A stretch of 26,428 nucleotides of DNA from JAWXCM01 sp034408745 (GTDB lineage Bacteria > Acidobacteriota > Terriglobia > Bryobacterales > Bryobacteraceae). The DNA lies in assembly GCA_034408745.1 (NCBI GenBank), contig JAWXCM010000381.1, positions 1-26,428 on the forward strand, read 5' to 3'. The position numbers and the translations under genes were made by a program. Under the pieces are notes generated by a model. It searched no databases. It was not told the origin of the DNA and was given only the letters and a program-made list of their open reading frames with translations. Shown here one piece after another: positions 7,683 to 15,099 of the stretch (its first letter is position 1; each line of letters starts with the position of its first letter).

Positions 7683-8571
7683 TGGAATGGATGCCTGTCT
7701 CCTGCAGGGCCGCCTGCATTTTCTCCAGAGCCGACTTGTGAATCTGGGACACACGGCTTTCGTTGATACCGAGCACGGTCCCAATCTCCTTCATCGTCAT
7801 TTCCTGCGTGTAATACATCACCACAACCTGGCGGTAACGGTCGGGCAGAACGGTCATGGCGGAGCCCAGAGCCGTTTTCATCTGCTCGCGTGCACACATG
7901 TTGTCCGGCTGCGATTCCGGAGTACCCGCATATTCGGGTTCAGGCAGATCGTCGTGATCGGTGGACCGCGTGTTGGCGGAGATGAGCCCCGTGTTACGCA
8001 GATCGATCATCATCTGACGCCACTTGTCAACGTCGACGCCCAGCCGCTCAGCGATCTCGGCTTCGGTGGGAGTACGCTGTAGTTCGGCGGCTAGTTCCCG
8101 GGTGGCTGCTTCCAGCTGCTTGTGACGGCGGCGCAGATCGCGCGAGGCCCAGTCAAGCTGGCGCAGGCTGTCGAGGATGGCACCCTTAACGCGGTGCTTG
8201 GCGTAGCTGGCAAAAGAAACCTGCTTCTCCGGGTCGAACCGGGAAGCGGCATCAAACAACCCGAGCACGCCAGCATGCACAAGGTCGTCAGTATCAACGT
8301 GGACAGGTAGATTTTCGTGAACGCGCAGTGCGATCGACTTCACCAGCGCGAGGTTGTCGAGCACAAGCTGATCCCGTTTGGCAAGCTTCGCACAGGACTG
8401 TGTGGATACTGCTGGTTTCGCTGAGACGGACCGCCGAGCCGGTTTAGACGCCAATTCTTCCGAATCGTCATCCACGTCCGACACGCAGAACTCTTCCGCG
8501 TCTTCCAAATACTCGCCCAAAAAGGGCGAGGCCGTTTCTTCATAGCGCCAGGACAAGGCAGAGCCAGACAT
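7669..8571 (-). CDS. RNA polymerase sigma factor, FliA/WhiG (sigma-28) family
   Basis: About 300 residues. Region 2 is recognisable in LALVKSIALRVHENLP...DDLVHAGVLGLFDAASRFDP...FASYAKHRVKGAILDSLRQLDW, region 3 in ELQRTPTEAEIAERLGV, and region 4 in LPDRYRQVVVMYYTQEMTMKEIGTVLGI with the helix-turn-helix ending ESRVSQIHKSAL. This pattern is FliA/WhiG-like. An unusual point is an acidic N-terminal extension of about 60 residues (EDAEEF, DVDDDSEELAS) before region 2; compact FliA proteins are about 240 residues. The ATG at 8571 is preferred over the GTG at 8586 because GGAGAGAGAGA precedes it at Shine-Dalgarno distance. No flagellar or chemotaxis gene is in view, so its regulon is unknown; stress or surface functions are possible. 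Confidence 0.88.
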   Translation of the reverse strand: MSGSALSWRYEETASPFLGEYLEDAEEFCVSDVDDDSEELASKPARRSVSAKPAVSTQSCAKLAKRDQLVLDNLALVKSIALRVHENLPVHVDTDDLVHAGVLGLFDAASRFDPEKQVSFASYAKHRVKGAILDSLRQLDWASRDLRRRHKQLEAATRELAAELQRTPTEAEIAERLGVDVDKWRQMMIDLRNTGLISANTRSTDHDDLPEPEYAGTPESQPDNMCAREQMKTALGSAMTVLPDRYRQVVVMYYTQEMTMKEIGTVLGINESRVSQIHKSALEKMQAALQETGIHSSAAF

Positions 8572-8592
8572 GTTCTCTCTCTCCACTCCACA

Positions 8593-8609
8593 GGAGCGTT
8601 GTGCGCTCC
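8593..8609 (-). promoter_or_regulatory. hairpin in the sigma-gene leader
   Basis: Perfect 6-bp stem ggagcg (8593-8598) / cgctcc (8604-8609) with a 5-nt loop, 21 nt upstream of the ATG at 8571 and just before the Shine-Dalgarno run. In the transcript one arm carries GGAG, so it could compete with the true ribosome-binding site. Confidence 0.35.
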
Positions 8610-8646
8610 CGAATTGGCTTCTTTGGAACTGAGTTCTCTGCGATGG

Positions 8647-8673
8647 TTAAGGTCTGGATTGAGCCAGCCTTAA
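8647..8673. repeat. imperfect palindrome TTAAGG-CTGG / CCAG-CCTTAA
   Basis: Arms ttaagg (8647-8652) + ctgg (8654-8657) and ccag (8664-8667) + ccttaa (8668-8673), ten paired bases with one unpaired T and a 6-nt loop. It lies about 75-100 nt upstream of the sigma start codon and could be an operator or an RNA hairpin. Confidence 0.5.
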
Positions 8674-8734
8674 GACACCGAGAAGCCTATGACCGAATCA
8701 TGCCATCAGGCGGAGTGAATGTACCTTGGCACAT

Positions 8735-8746
8735 CACCTTAAGGTG
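8735..8746. repeat. perfect 12-bp palindrome CACCTTAAGGTG
   Basis: caccttaaggtg is identical to its reverse complement and has no loop, which suggests a dimeric DNA-binding protein site rather than an RNA structure. Its core CCTTAA recurs in the palindrome at 8647-8673. Confidence 0.55.
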
Positions 8747-8785
8747 AGTAGCTCTTATTACCCTGGTAGACCGCCACGCTGGGGG

Positions 8786-8816
8786 GGTACTGGGGCTACG
8801 TGAGAGGGGTAGTACC
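8786..8816. repeat. inverted repeat GGTACT / AGTACC
   Basis: ggtact (8786-8791) and agtacc (8811-8816) flank a 19-nt G-rich spacer. The word GGGGTAGTAC (8806-8815) reappears as CGGGTAGTAT at 8938-8947. Confidence 0.4.
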
Positions 8817-8849
8817 AGTAACTAATCTTATACTTAATTTACAGATCGG

Positions 8850-8880
8850 CTATTTTAAGTACGATGAATTACTAAAATAG
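8850..8880. repeat. AT-rich inverted repeat CTATTTTA / TAAAATAG
   Basis: ctatttta (8850-8857) pairs with taaaatag (8873-8880); inside, gta (8859-8861) pairs with tac (8870-8872) after one unpaired A, leaving an 8-nt loop. Eleven paired bases in an AT-rich setting unusual for this GC-rich window. Confidence 0.5.
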
Positions 8881-8918
8881 CGACTTGTACTGGCAGCCAC
8901 ATACCCCCAAAAGGGTGA

Positions 8919-8947
8919 ATACTATACCCGCGTACCACGGGTAGTAT
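8919..8947. repeat. inverted repeat around TACCCG / CGGGTA
   Basis: tacccg (8925-8930) pairs with cgggta (8938-8943), 7-nt loop; atac (8919-8922) and gtat (8944-8947) extend the stem past a TA bulge. It lies about 40 nt after the end of the TonB-like gene and might serve as its terminator, but no T-run follows. Confidence 0.4.
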
Positions 8948-8984
8948 ACGCCCATGTGTGAGGGCATAGGCCTTCCGAATGGGT

Positions 8985-10067
8985 TTACTTAACGTTGTAC
9001 TTAAACACAAACTGGAGGCGCACCTGACTGCCCTTGAACTCGGGAGGGAGTGGCAGGAAAGGATTCGAAGCGCTGATTCCGGCCACGGCCGCCCGGTCCA
9101 AAGCTTCGGCCCCCGACGGCGTGGCGATCACCAGTTTCGGCACGCTGCCGTCCCGGTTGATCGCGAACTGGATTACGGTCTTTCCCTGACGCCCGAACCG
9201 GGCACTCTCAGGAATCACTGCAAACCAGTTCCGCCGAACCGCCGTAAGCACTTTCACCAGGTACGGCCAGAAATCGACACCTTGCGGATCGCTCAGCAGT
9301 TCCACCGCGCTGCCCAGTTTCCCAGGGATTGGCACCGAGGGCGAAATCGGGCTGGCACCCGGCGTCGCGTCCTCGTCTCCCACAATCAGTCCCTTGCCCG
9401 CTCCCCGGGCCACCTGCCGAGCCGCTTCCTCGACGGTAGTCACCGGCTTTGGGATCGCGGACCGGCCAACACCCTGCGCCGAGCCTATATTGATGCCGGG
9501 CCGTTCGAAGGCCAGTTTCGGCTTCTCCTGGGGATCGATCTGCGGCGGGGGAATGGTCACGTTCTGCCCGAGAGCCGGTGGCGGGGTGTTGGTTCGAACC
9601 TGAGCCGTGTCGACAGCGGGCGGCGCCGGAGCTTCCATCGTCGGCTTTGCCGGGGTGTTCGTCGGCCTGTCCGGAAGCCGGAATGTTCTCCGGGGCAGCG
9701 CTGCCGCTCCGGGACTCTGCTGCCGACTCGCCTGCTCCGGACGCGGAGGCAGACTGGACAGGTTGAACTCCGGACTGACCTTACCCTTATTCGGCGCAAG
9801 CTGCGTGAGCACGTCCATGGGAGGTGCCACCAGCCTGGTGACGTTCTTCGGAGCCTGGACTGTCAACTCCGGCGCCACACGCCGGGCCGGAGCAGGCAGT
9901 TGCCCAATGCCGACTCCGGTAAGAAAGATCATCAGGTGCGCCAGCACGGATCCGGCAGCAACCACAGCCCAGTGCCGCGGTCCACCATCCCCCAGCGCCG
10001 GGGCAAGCCCGAAGCTGGGAACCGGGAGCGCCGACTCCGCCGGCTTGTCAGTCACGCTGCCTGCCAT
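8985..10067 (-). CDS. TonB-like energy transducer
   Basis: A 360-residue envelope protein with the TonB layout. There is a short cytoplasmic N-terminus, one membrane segment (about residues 33-57, WAVVAAGSVLAHLMIFLTGV), and a long periplasmic region rich in Pro (APPAV, TPPPALG, IPPPQIDPQ). The C-terminal domain (about 265-358) includes WPYLVKVLTAVRRNWFAVIPE, a QFAINRDGSVPKLVI strand-turn-strand and a final QVRLQFVFKYNV. Such proteins carry proton-motive energy from ExbB/ExbD to outer-membrane receptors such as the one at the start of the window; no exbB/exbD is present here. It begins 6 nt after the stop of the oxidoreductase gene, so the two are one transcript. No obvious Shine-Dalgarno precedes its ATG. 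Confidence 0.82.
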   Translation of the reverse strand: MAGSVTDKPAESALPVPSFGLAPALGDGGPRHWAVVAAGSVLAHLMIFLTGVGIGQLPAPARRVAPELTVQAPKNVTRLVAPPMDVLTQLAPNKGKVSPEFNLSSLPPRPEQASRQQSPGAAALPRRTFRLPDRPTNTPAKPTMEAPAPPAVDTAQVRTNTPPPALGQNVTIPPPQIDPQEKPKLAFERPGINIGSAQGVGRSAIPKPVTTVEEAARQVARGAGKGLIVGDEDATPGASPISPSVPIPGKLGSAVELLSDPQGVDFWPYLVKVLTAVRRNWFAVIPESARFGRQGKTVIQFAINRDGSVPKLVIATPSGAEALDRAAVAGISASNPFLPLPPEFKGSQVRLQFVFKYNVK

Positions 10068-10073
10068 AAAGAA

Positions 10074-11051
10074 TCAGGACGAGTACGGTGACCCAACGGT
10101 TGCCCCATGAGCCGCGATTGTATCCTGCACCAGCCTTCCGTGCTCCTCAATCGCCGACAATATATCCAGGCAAACCTCCAGCGCGCGTGTCGCATCCTCG
10201 CCCGAAACCACCGGCCGTGAGCGATCCCGAACGCAATCCACGAACGATTCCAGCTCCAGCCGCAACGGCTCACTCTTCTCCACTTCGATGGCTTCGAACC
10301 CGACTTCGCCGTCCCTGACCGTAATCTTCGAGATGTCCTGCCGGGTATAGTCGACCGAAACGTACTCACCGGGCTGGAAGAGCCTCATCTTGCGGATCTT
10401 CTCCACCGACGCCCGGCTCGCCGTCAGATTCGCCACACACCCGTTGGCGAACGCCAGCCGCACATTCGCAATGTCGACCTTTTGCGACAAAATCCGGATG
10501 CCTGCCGCCCGAATCTCCGACGGCACATCCCCGCACAGCGACAGCAGAATGTCCACATCATGGATCATCAGGTCGAGCACGACGTCTACGTCCAGGCTGC
10601 GCGGCGTGAACACGCTCATCCGGTGAATTTCGAAAAAGAGAGGCAGCGTCGCCACGCTTTGCAACGCCCGAATCGCAGGATTGAACCGCTCCAGATGACC
10701 GACCTGCAGGATGCGCCCGTGCTTCGCCGCAGTCTCCACCAGCCGGCGAGCCGATTCCCGATCCGGCGCGATGGGCTTCTCCACCATCACGTCGAGTCCC
10801 GCTTCCAGCAGCCGGCACCCCACCTCGGTATGCGACACCGTCGGCGTCGCCACCACACACGCATCCGCCGAGCTGGCCATTTCGTCGAGCGTCAGCATCG
10901 GACACCCGTATTTCGCCGACGCCTCAGCCGCCCTGGCAGGGTCCGCATCGGTCACCCCGGCAAGCGTCACACCAGGCAGTTCCCGCAAAACGCGGAGATG
11001 ATTTGAGCCAAAAGAGCCGGCGCCCGCGACGCCAACCCGAATCGATTGCAT
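10074..11051 (-). CDS. Gfo/Idh/MocA-family NAD(P)-dependent oxidoreductase
   Basis: A 325-residue sugar-type dehydrogenase. The N-terminal Rossmann fold begins RVGVAGAGSFGSNHLRVL (GxGxxG at 10-15). The EKP motif (E91-K92-P93) supplies the conserved lysine, and LDLMIHDVDILLSL (D160, H164, D165) supplies the catalytic acid/base region. The segment VGHLERFNPAI resembles Gfo/Idh proteins found beside lpxA/lpxI lipid A genes (GnnA-like), so a nucleotide-sugar substrate is possible, but no lipid A gene is in this window and that reading is inference. The ATG at 11051 is divergent from the helicase gene with only 70 bp between them. It is first in a two-gene transcript with the TonB-like gene. Confidence 0.88.
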   Translation of the reverse strand: MQSIRVGVAGAGSFGSNHLRVLRELPGVTLAGVTDADPARAAEASAKYGCPMLTLDEMASSADACVVATPTVSHTEVGCRLLEAGLDVMVEKPIAPDRESARRLVETAAKHGRILQVGHLERFNPAIRALQSVATLPLFFEIHRMSVFTPRSLDVDVVLDLMIHDVDILLSLCGDVPSEIRAAGIRILSQKVDIANVRLAFANGCVANLTASRASVEKIRKMRLFQPGEYVSVDYTRQDISKITVRDGEVGFEAIEVEKSEPLRLELESFVDCVRDRSRPVVSGEDATRALEVCLDILSAIEEHGRLVQDTIAAHGATVGSPYSS

Positions 11052-11085
11052 CTAACTCTAACGGTATCACGGGAGTACAGCGATA

Positions 11086-11115
11086 TTGCCAGCCGTGCGC
11101 AAAAGCATGTAACGT
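11086..11115 (+). promoter_or_regulatory. helicase promoter, leaderless geometry
   Basis: TTGCCA (11086-11091), 18-bp spacer, TAACGT (11110-11115), ending 6 nt before the GTG at 11122. This is the best -35/-10 pair among the leaderless-type sites in the window. Confidence 0.55.
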
Positions 11116-11121
11116 AGAACG

Positions 11122-13509
11122 GTGGAGAGCAAAGAAACGGCGAATCTGGCGCTCGGCTTCCCGGAGTTTTCAGCCGCCCAGGAATTGATGCACCGCTCGA
11201 GCCTCGAGGTCGCGGTCCAGCGCTTTCAGGAGCGCATGGCCGACCCCGATTCCTCTGTCCGCGCCATCCGCCACCAGCCCGCCAAACCGGCCCGCTCCGA
11301 GCCGTTTCCGGCCAGCCTTGACCCCACCCTCGCCGCGGCCCTCGCCAAACGCGGCATCCGAGACCTCTACACCCACCAGGCCGACGCCTTCCGCGCCATC
11401 TCCGACAACCGCAACGTAGTCGTGGTCACGCCCACTGCCAGCGGTAAGACGCTCTGCTACAACCTGCCCGTCCTCAACCGCCTCGCCTCAGACCCCGACG
11501 CTCGCGCCATGTACCTGTTCCCCACCAAGGCGCTCGCCGAGGATCAGCTCCACGAATTCCAGGGCGCCGTCGACGCCATGGGCGCGAAGTTCAAAGCGTT
11601 CACTTATGATGGCGACACCCCGCAAGACGCACGCAAAGCCATTCGCGAGCGCGCCAACGTCGTTCTGACCAACCCCGACATGCTCCACACCGGAGTAATG
11701 CCGCACCACACCAAATGGGCGAAGCTCTTCGAGAACCTGCGCTACCTCGTCATTGACGAACTGCACTACTACCGCGGCGTCTACGGCAGTCACCTGGCGA
11801 ACCTGCTCCGCCGCTTCCACCGCATCTGCGAATTCTATGGATCGAAACCACAGATCCTCTGCTGTTCCGCCACCATCGCCAACCCGAAGCAGCTCGCCGA
11901 ATCGCTGACCGGACTCGACTTTGAGCTCGTCGACAACAACGGCGCTCCCAGCGGCGAGAAGTATTTCGTCTTCTACAACCCGCCCGTGGTCAACCGCCAG
12001 CTCGGCATCCGCCGGAGCTATCTCCACGAAACGCGCCGCCTCGCGATGGAGTTCATTGAGCGCGGCCAGCAGACTCTCGTCTTCGCCAACAACCGCCTCG
12101 CCACCGAAGTACTGCTCACGTACCTGAAGGAATCGTGCGAACGCCGGCCCATGGGGTCCGACATGATTCGCGGCTACCGCGGCGGCTATCTCCCGCGCGA
12201 GCGCCGCGAAATCGAACGCAAGCTCCGCAATGGGGAGATCCGCGCCGTGGTGTCGACTAACGCTCTGGAACTCGGCATCGACATCGGCTCGCTTGACGTG
12301 GTCGTGATGGCCGGCTATCCAGGCACGGTCGCGTCCACACTCCAGCGGGCGGGACGCGCAGGACGCCGCGTCAGCAGCTCCATCGCCGTCCTCGTCGCCT
12401 CCAGCGCCCCGCTCGACCAGTACATCGTCGAGCACCCCGACTACTTCTTCCAGCGCACCCCCGAGCACGCCTTCATCAACCCCGACAACCTCGAGATTGC
12501 GCTGAACCACCTCCGCTGCGCCGCCTTTGAGCTGCCCATCCGCGAGGGCGAGAGCTTTGGGGGCCACGATACCGGCGAGCTCTGCCGCTTCCTCGAAGAG
12601 TCCGGGTTCCTGCACCTGTCAGGCGGCGCATGGCACTGGACATCGGACACCTACCCCGCCGACGCCGTCAGCCTCCGGGCCGTTACCAGCGACAACTTTG
12701 TGGTCGTCGACATCACCGGCGACCACAAAGTCATCGCCGAAGTCAGCTTCCCGACCGCACTCACAACGCTGCACGAAAAGGCCATCTACCTCCACGAAGC
12801 GCGCCAGTTTCAGGTGGAAAAATTCGACTACGACGGACGCAAAGCCTACGTGCGCCGCGTCGACTCCGACTACTTTACAGACGCCATCGACTACACGCAG
12901 GTGAAAGTGCTGGATGAGGTGGAAGCCGCCCCGGTGCGAGACGCGAAGATCGCCCACGGCGACGTGCGGGTCAACACACAGGTGGTCGGCTGGAAAAAGA
13001 TCAAGTTCTTCACGCTGGAGAACGTCGGCGCCGGACACCTGTCCATGCCGGAGCAGGAAATGCACACCACCGCATTCTGGCTCCACTTGCCCGCAGCGTT
13101 CCTGAATCAGTTCGCCGACCTCAACGGAGCCGATCGCCAGAGCGGTCTCGGCGGCCTCGGCAACGCACTTCGCACCGTGGCTTCGCTGCTGCTGATGTGC
13201 GACCCAAGAGACCTCGCCGTGGCCCTCACGGAGGACGCCAGCAACGGCCTGACCGCATGGGAACCGAACCTGTATCTGTACGACACCTACCCGGGAGGAA
13301 TTGGCCAAAGCGCGCCGCTCTTCAAACTCGCGCCAACGCTCCTTGCCAAAACGAAGGAGCTAATCGAGGCCTGCCCCTGCGATCAGGGCTGCCCCAGTTG
13401 CGTAGGCCCAGTCGGAGAAATCGGCGAAAAAGGAAAAGAAGCCGCCCTGCGAATCTTGTCCGCACTCGGCGCTTTAGCCGCGTTTCCGCAGGAACACGGC
13501 CCTGCCTAA
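11122..13509 (+). CDS. DEAD/DEAH-box helicase, MrfA/YprA type with Cys4 C-terminal domain
   Basis: A 795-residue superfamily 2 helicase. Motif I is TPTASGKT (103-110), motif II is the DELH variant (212-215), motif III is CSATIANP, and motif VI lies in LQRAGRAGRR. The C-terminal DUF1998-like domain carries a zinc-type Cys4 cluster C751-P-C753...C757-P-S-C760. This architecture matches Bacillus MrfA/YprA and relates to the eukaryotic Hrq1 helicases; MrfA works in repair of mitomycin C damage, so a DNA-repair role is likely. The partner exonuclease gene mrfB is not beside it. The GTG start at 11122 is favoured by the promoter geometry upstream; an ATG at 11188, preceded by AGGA, is an alternative that would shorten the protein by 22 residues without losing a domain. 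Confidence 0.92.
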   Translation: MESKETANLALGFPEFSAAQELMHRSSLEVAVQRFQERMADPDSSVRAIRHQPAKPARSEPFPASLDPTLAAALAKRGIRDLYTHQADAFRAISDNRNVVVVTPTASGKTLCYNLPVLNRLASDPDARAMYLFPTKALAEDQLHEFQGAVDAMGAKFKAFTYDGDTPQDARKAIRERANVVLTNPDMLHTGVMPHHTKWAKLFENLRYLVIDELHYYRGVYGSHLANLLRRFHRICEFYGSKPQILCCSATIANPKQLAESLTGLDFELVDNNGAPSGEKYFVFYNPPVVNRQLGIRRSYLHETRRLAMEFIERGQQTLVFANNRLATEVLLTYLKESCERRPMGSDMIRGYRGGYLPRERREIERKLRNGEIRAVVSTNALELGIDIGSLDVVVMAGYPGTVASTLQRAGRAGRRVSSSIAVLVASSAPLDQYIVEHPDYFFQRTPEHAFINPDNLEIALNHLRCAAFELPIREGESFGGHDTGELCRFLEESGFLHLSGGAWHWTSDTYPADAVSLRAVTSDNFVVVDITGDHKVIAEVSFPTALTTLHEKAIYLHEARQFQVEKFDYDGRKAYVRRVDSDYFTDAIDYTQVKVLDEVEAAPVRDAKIAHGDVRVNTQVVGWKKIKFFTLENVGAGHLSMPEQEMHTTAFWLHLPAAFLNQFADLNGADRQSGLGGLGNALRTVASLLLMCDPRDLAVALTEDASNGLTAWEPNLYLYDTYPGGIGQSAPLFKLAPTLLAKTKELIEACPCDQGCPSCVGPVGEIGEKGKEAALRILSALGALAAFPQEHGPA

Positions 13510-13615
13510 CTAATAAACTTGCGTTACTCCCGTCCGGACACCGGTTGCACGTCGCCTGTACTCAGGCAATCAATTCTGCAGCCAACACGCACCGAGACCA
13601 CAAGTCAACCGGCCC

Positions 13616-13970
13616 GTGAATGCCTGGAAGATCACCCAAAAGCCAGGATCGGCAATCGTGGGTGGTAACGCGACACTTTCGTTTACGATCAACGGAAAAC
13701 GCAAGGATGTCGCGTTCCGAATACTTGGCACCAATCCCGCTGAGCAACAAATCAAGGATTACTTTTCCAGCCGGAGTGGGCCATGGTTTAGTTGGATACT
13801 GATAAATTGATTTGATATCTTATGGAATTGGCAAAGCAACGTTAACGCGGCGCTCGCCAAACTTGCCTCCTATCGTGTGCCTGCTGAGACCAGGTGGACA
13901 GGAGAGGTCTCTGCCTTCATCGCCGGGACCGGCGGCGCCGGTCGACGTCCGTGCAGAGTGACGGAAGGCG
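13616..13970 (+). pseudogene. remnant of an acidobacterial secreted-type protein gene
   Basis: One frame (13616-13810) reads GNATLSFTINGKRKDV and ILGTNPAEQQIKDYF then SGPWFSW before a TGA. A second frame, beginning at 13815, directly continues with DILWNWQSNVNAALAKLA. From memory, Acidobacteriota have proteins in which an RGTNP...-type segment, an ARHES-like segment and a WNWQxNV segment occur in this order; here the middle part is missing and the frame is shifted, as after a deletion. Neither part alone is a credible gene. Family function is not known to me; a peptidoglycan-related role has been suggested only by the HES-like motif, which is exactly what is lost here. Confidence 0.45.
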
Positions 13971-14034
13971 GAGGTCCGACGCAATCTTTCGACTATTACG
14001 AAACGCCTCACGATCACGGATTCTCGGACCTGAT

Positions 14035-14178
14035 TTGGATGAGTATGTACAACCGCGACCAACCCGTAAACTCCACCGCATCGACACCAAACAGGCCGAC
14101 AGTGAAATCCTCTACGTCGATGGCTCCACAGTGTATTACCGAATTGTCGACATGCTTCTTACCGCAACCATAAAATAA
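14035..14178 (+). pseudogene. C-terminal coding fragment of unknown gene
   Basis: An open frame that ends in TAA at 14176-14178 reads PTRKLHRIDTKQADSEILY then STVYYRIVDMLLTATIK, which looks like real protein (balanced composition, alternating hydrophobic pattern). The frame is open back to about 13874 but its earlier part (Arg-rich, low quality) looks like out-of-frame sequence. Best read as the surviving tail of a lost gene; it could also be a very short real gene. No family recognised. Confidence 0.3.
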
Positions 14179-14280
14179 AGGAAACCGGGATTTCCCCTCC
14201 GCAACTATTGGCGAAAGACCGCTTAATTCAGGACGTGCACTGGATTTTCTGGGGTCCTCCACTCAAAGAGCCCCCTACAC

Positions 14281-15096
14281 CTACAGGCTCTTCCGCAAAA
14301 ACACCGCGACAGACGTAAACAACCGGCCTTCCAGTTCCAGCAGCGTATGCGGATAGCGCGAGTAGTTGTTCTTCGCATCCGCGACAGCCTGATGCAAATC
14401 GTAAGAAGCCTCCATCGACTTCTTCGACACCCGGTACTCCACCGGCTCCACCGCCACCAGCCCCGGTACGGCCGAGCATAGCCGGTCGATCGTCGCCGGG
14501 CTAAACAAATACAGACCAGGCAAATCCAGATCCGGCTTGTTATTCACGATGCACTCGGTGGTAATCGCGACAATCCCACCAGGCTTCGTCACCCGGCCCA
14601 TCTCCGCCAGAGCATTCCGAGCCCCGTCGAACCCGCCGAAATGCTCGATGCTGCTCATGCAGAACACGCCGTTGAATGTCCCGTCCTCATACCGCAGGTC
14701 GAGCGCGTTCATAATCTGCACCACCAGCCGCTTCCGGTTGTAAGGCAGCGTCGCGAACGCATCCGGATTCAGCAGCACGGACGTCTGTGCCTCGGCATCG
14801 CTAAAACTGCTGATGCCGTACAAATCGCAAAGGAACATCCAGCGAATGTGATTGGTCAGATAGAAGGCAGGCTCTTCGTGCCCGCCGGCAACCGAGAGGA
14901 TCCAGCTTTCCGGATGCACCGCGCCAAGCTCGTGCAGCCCGTTCACAACGTGCGCGTATTCCCAGTGCTTCCGATGCTCGGAGCCAGTTGGGTACTTCGG
15001 GTCGACAGAAAAGTAGGGAAGCAGTGTCTTCATCATCGACACCAACTCCGGCTTCTGCCAGTCTTCCACGTTGCAGACTCGATTCAGATTGGCCAT
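14281..15096 (-). CDS. class I SAM-dependent methyltransferase, paralog 2
   Basis: A 271-residue protein with a Rossmann-type methyltransferase core. The glycine-rich loop is ILSVAGGHEEPAFYL, an atypical motif I (AGGHE in place of the common ExGxGxG). Later landmarks are LRYEDGTFNGVFCMSSIEHFGG (motif II/post II) and MGRVTKPGGIVAITTE (post-motif with PGG). It is clearly homologous along its whole length to the upstream gene (EHRKxWEYA, TNHxR, NPDxFA, NRxRLVVQ, MNALDLRYED), so the pair arose by tandem duplication. It starts 3 nt after the upstream stop. The substrate is unknown; the absence of glycosyltransferases or biosynthetic genes nearby prevents a guess. Confidence 0.8.
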   Translation of the reverse strand: MANLNRVCNVEDWQKPELVSMMKTLLPYFSVDPKYPTGSEHRKHWEYAHVVNGLHELGAVHPESWILSVAGGHEEPAFYLTNHIRWMFLCDLYGISSFSDAEAQTSVLLNPDAFATLPYNRKRLVVQIMNALDLRYEDGTFNGVFCMSSIEHFGGFDGARNALAEMGRVTKPGGIVAITTECIVNNKPDLDLPGLYLFSPATIDRLCSAVPGLVAVEPVEYRVSKKSMEASYDLHQAVADAKNNYSRYPHTLLELEGRLFTSVAVFLRKSL

Positions 15097-15099
15097 TAC

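Larger units (their letters stand above)
8574..8984. other. long intergenic region upstream of the sigma gene
   Basis: About 410 bases without a plausible gene, between the sigma gene start and the end of the TonB-like gene, both on the minus strand. It should contain the sigma promoter and the end of the TonB transcript. It is noticeably AT-richer than its surroundings (for example 8820-8880) and is crowded with inverted repeats: 8593-8609, 8647-8673, 8735-8746, 8786-8816, 8850-8880 and 8919-8947. TATACT-like hexamers occur (8829-8834 on +; TATAAG on - in the same place) but I cannot pick out one convincing -35/-10 pair. No clear T-run terminator was found for the TonB-like gene. Confidence 0.6.
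13510..14280. other. gene-poor region with decayed coding fragments
   Basis: About 770 bases between the helicase and the methyltransferase genes with no intact gene. Short open stretches in three frames carry protein-like words (listed separately at 13616-13970 and 14035-14178), consistent with one or two decaying genes. No transposase, terminal inverted repeat or tRNA was recognised. Confidence 0.6.

Noticed and set aside
8919..8947. Intrinsic terminator of the TonB-like gene
   Set aside because: The stem is short and bulged and no T-run follows on the minus strand; listed only as an inverted repeat.
8979..10091. A 370-codon + frame over the TonB-like gene
   Set aside because: Arg-rich and without family features; the minus-strand protein has a TM segment, Pro-rich spacer and TonB-like C-terminus.
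11488..12615. A 375-codon antisense frame inside the helicase gene
   Set aside because: Low-complexity Val/Glu/Ala/Gly composition and no recognisable motif; shadow of the helicase gene.
13550..14280. Insertion sequence or prophage remnant in the gene-poor zone
   Set aside because: No transposase or integrase motif, terminal inverted repeats, target duplication or tRNA was recognised.
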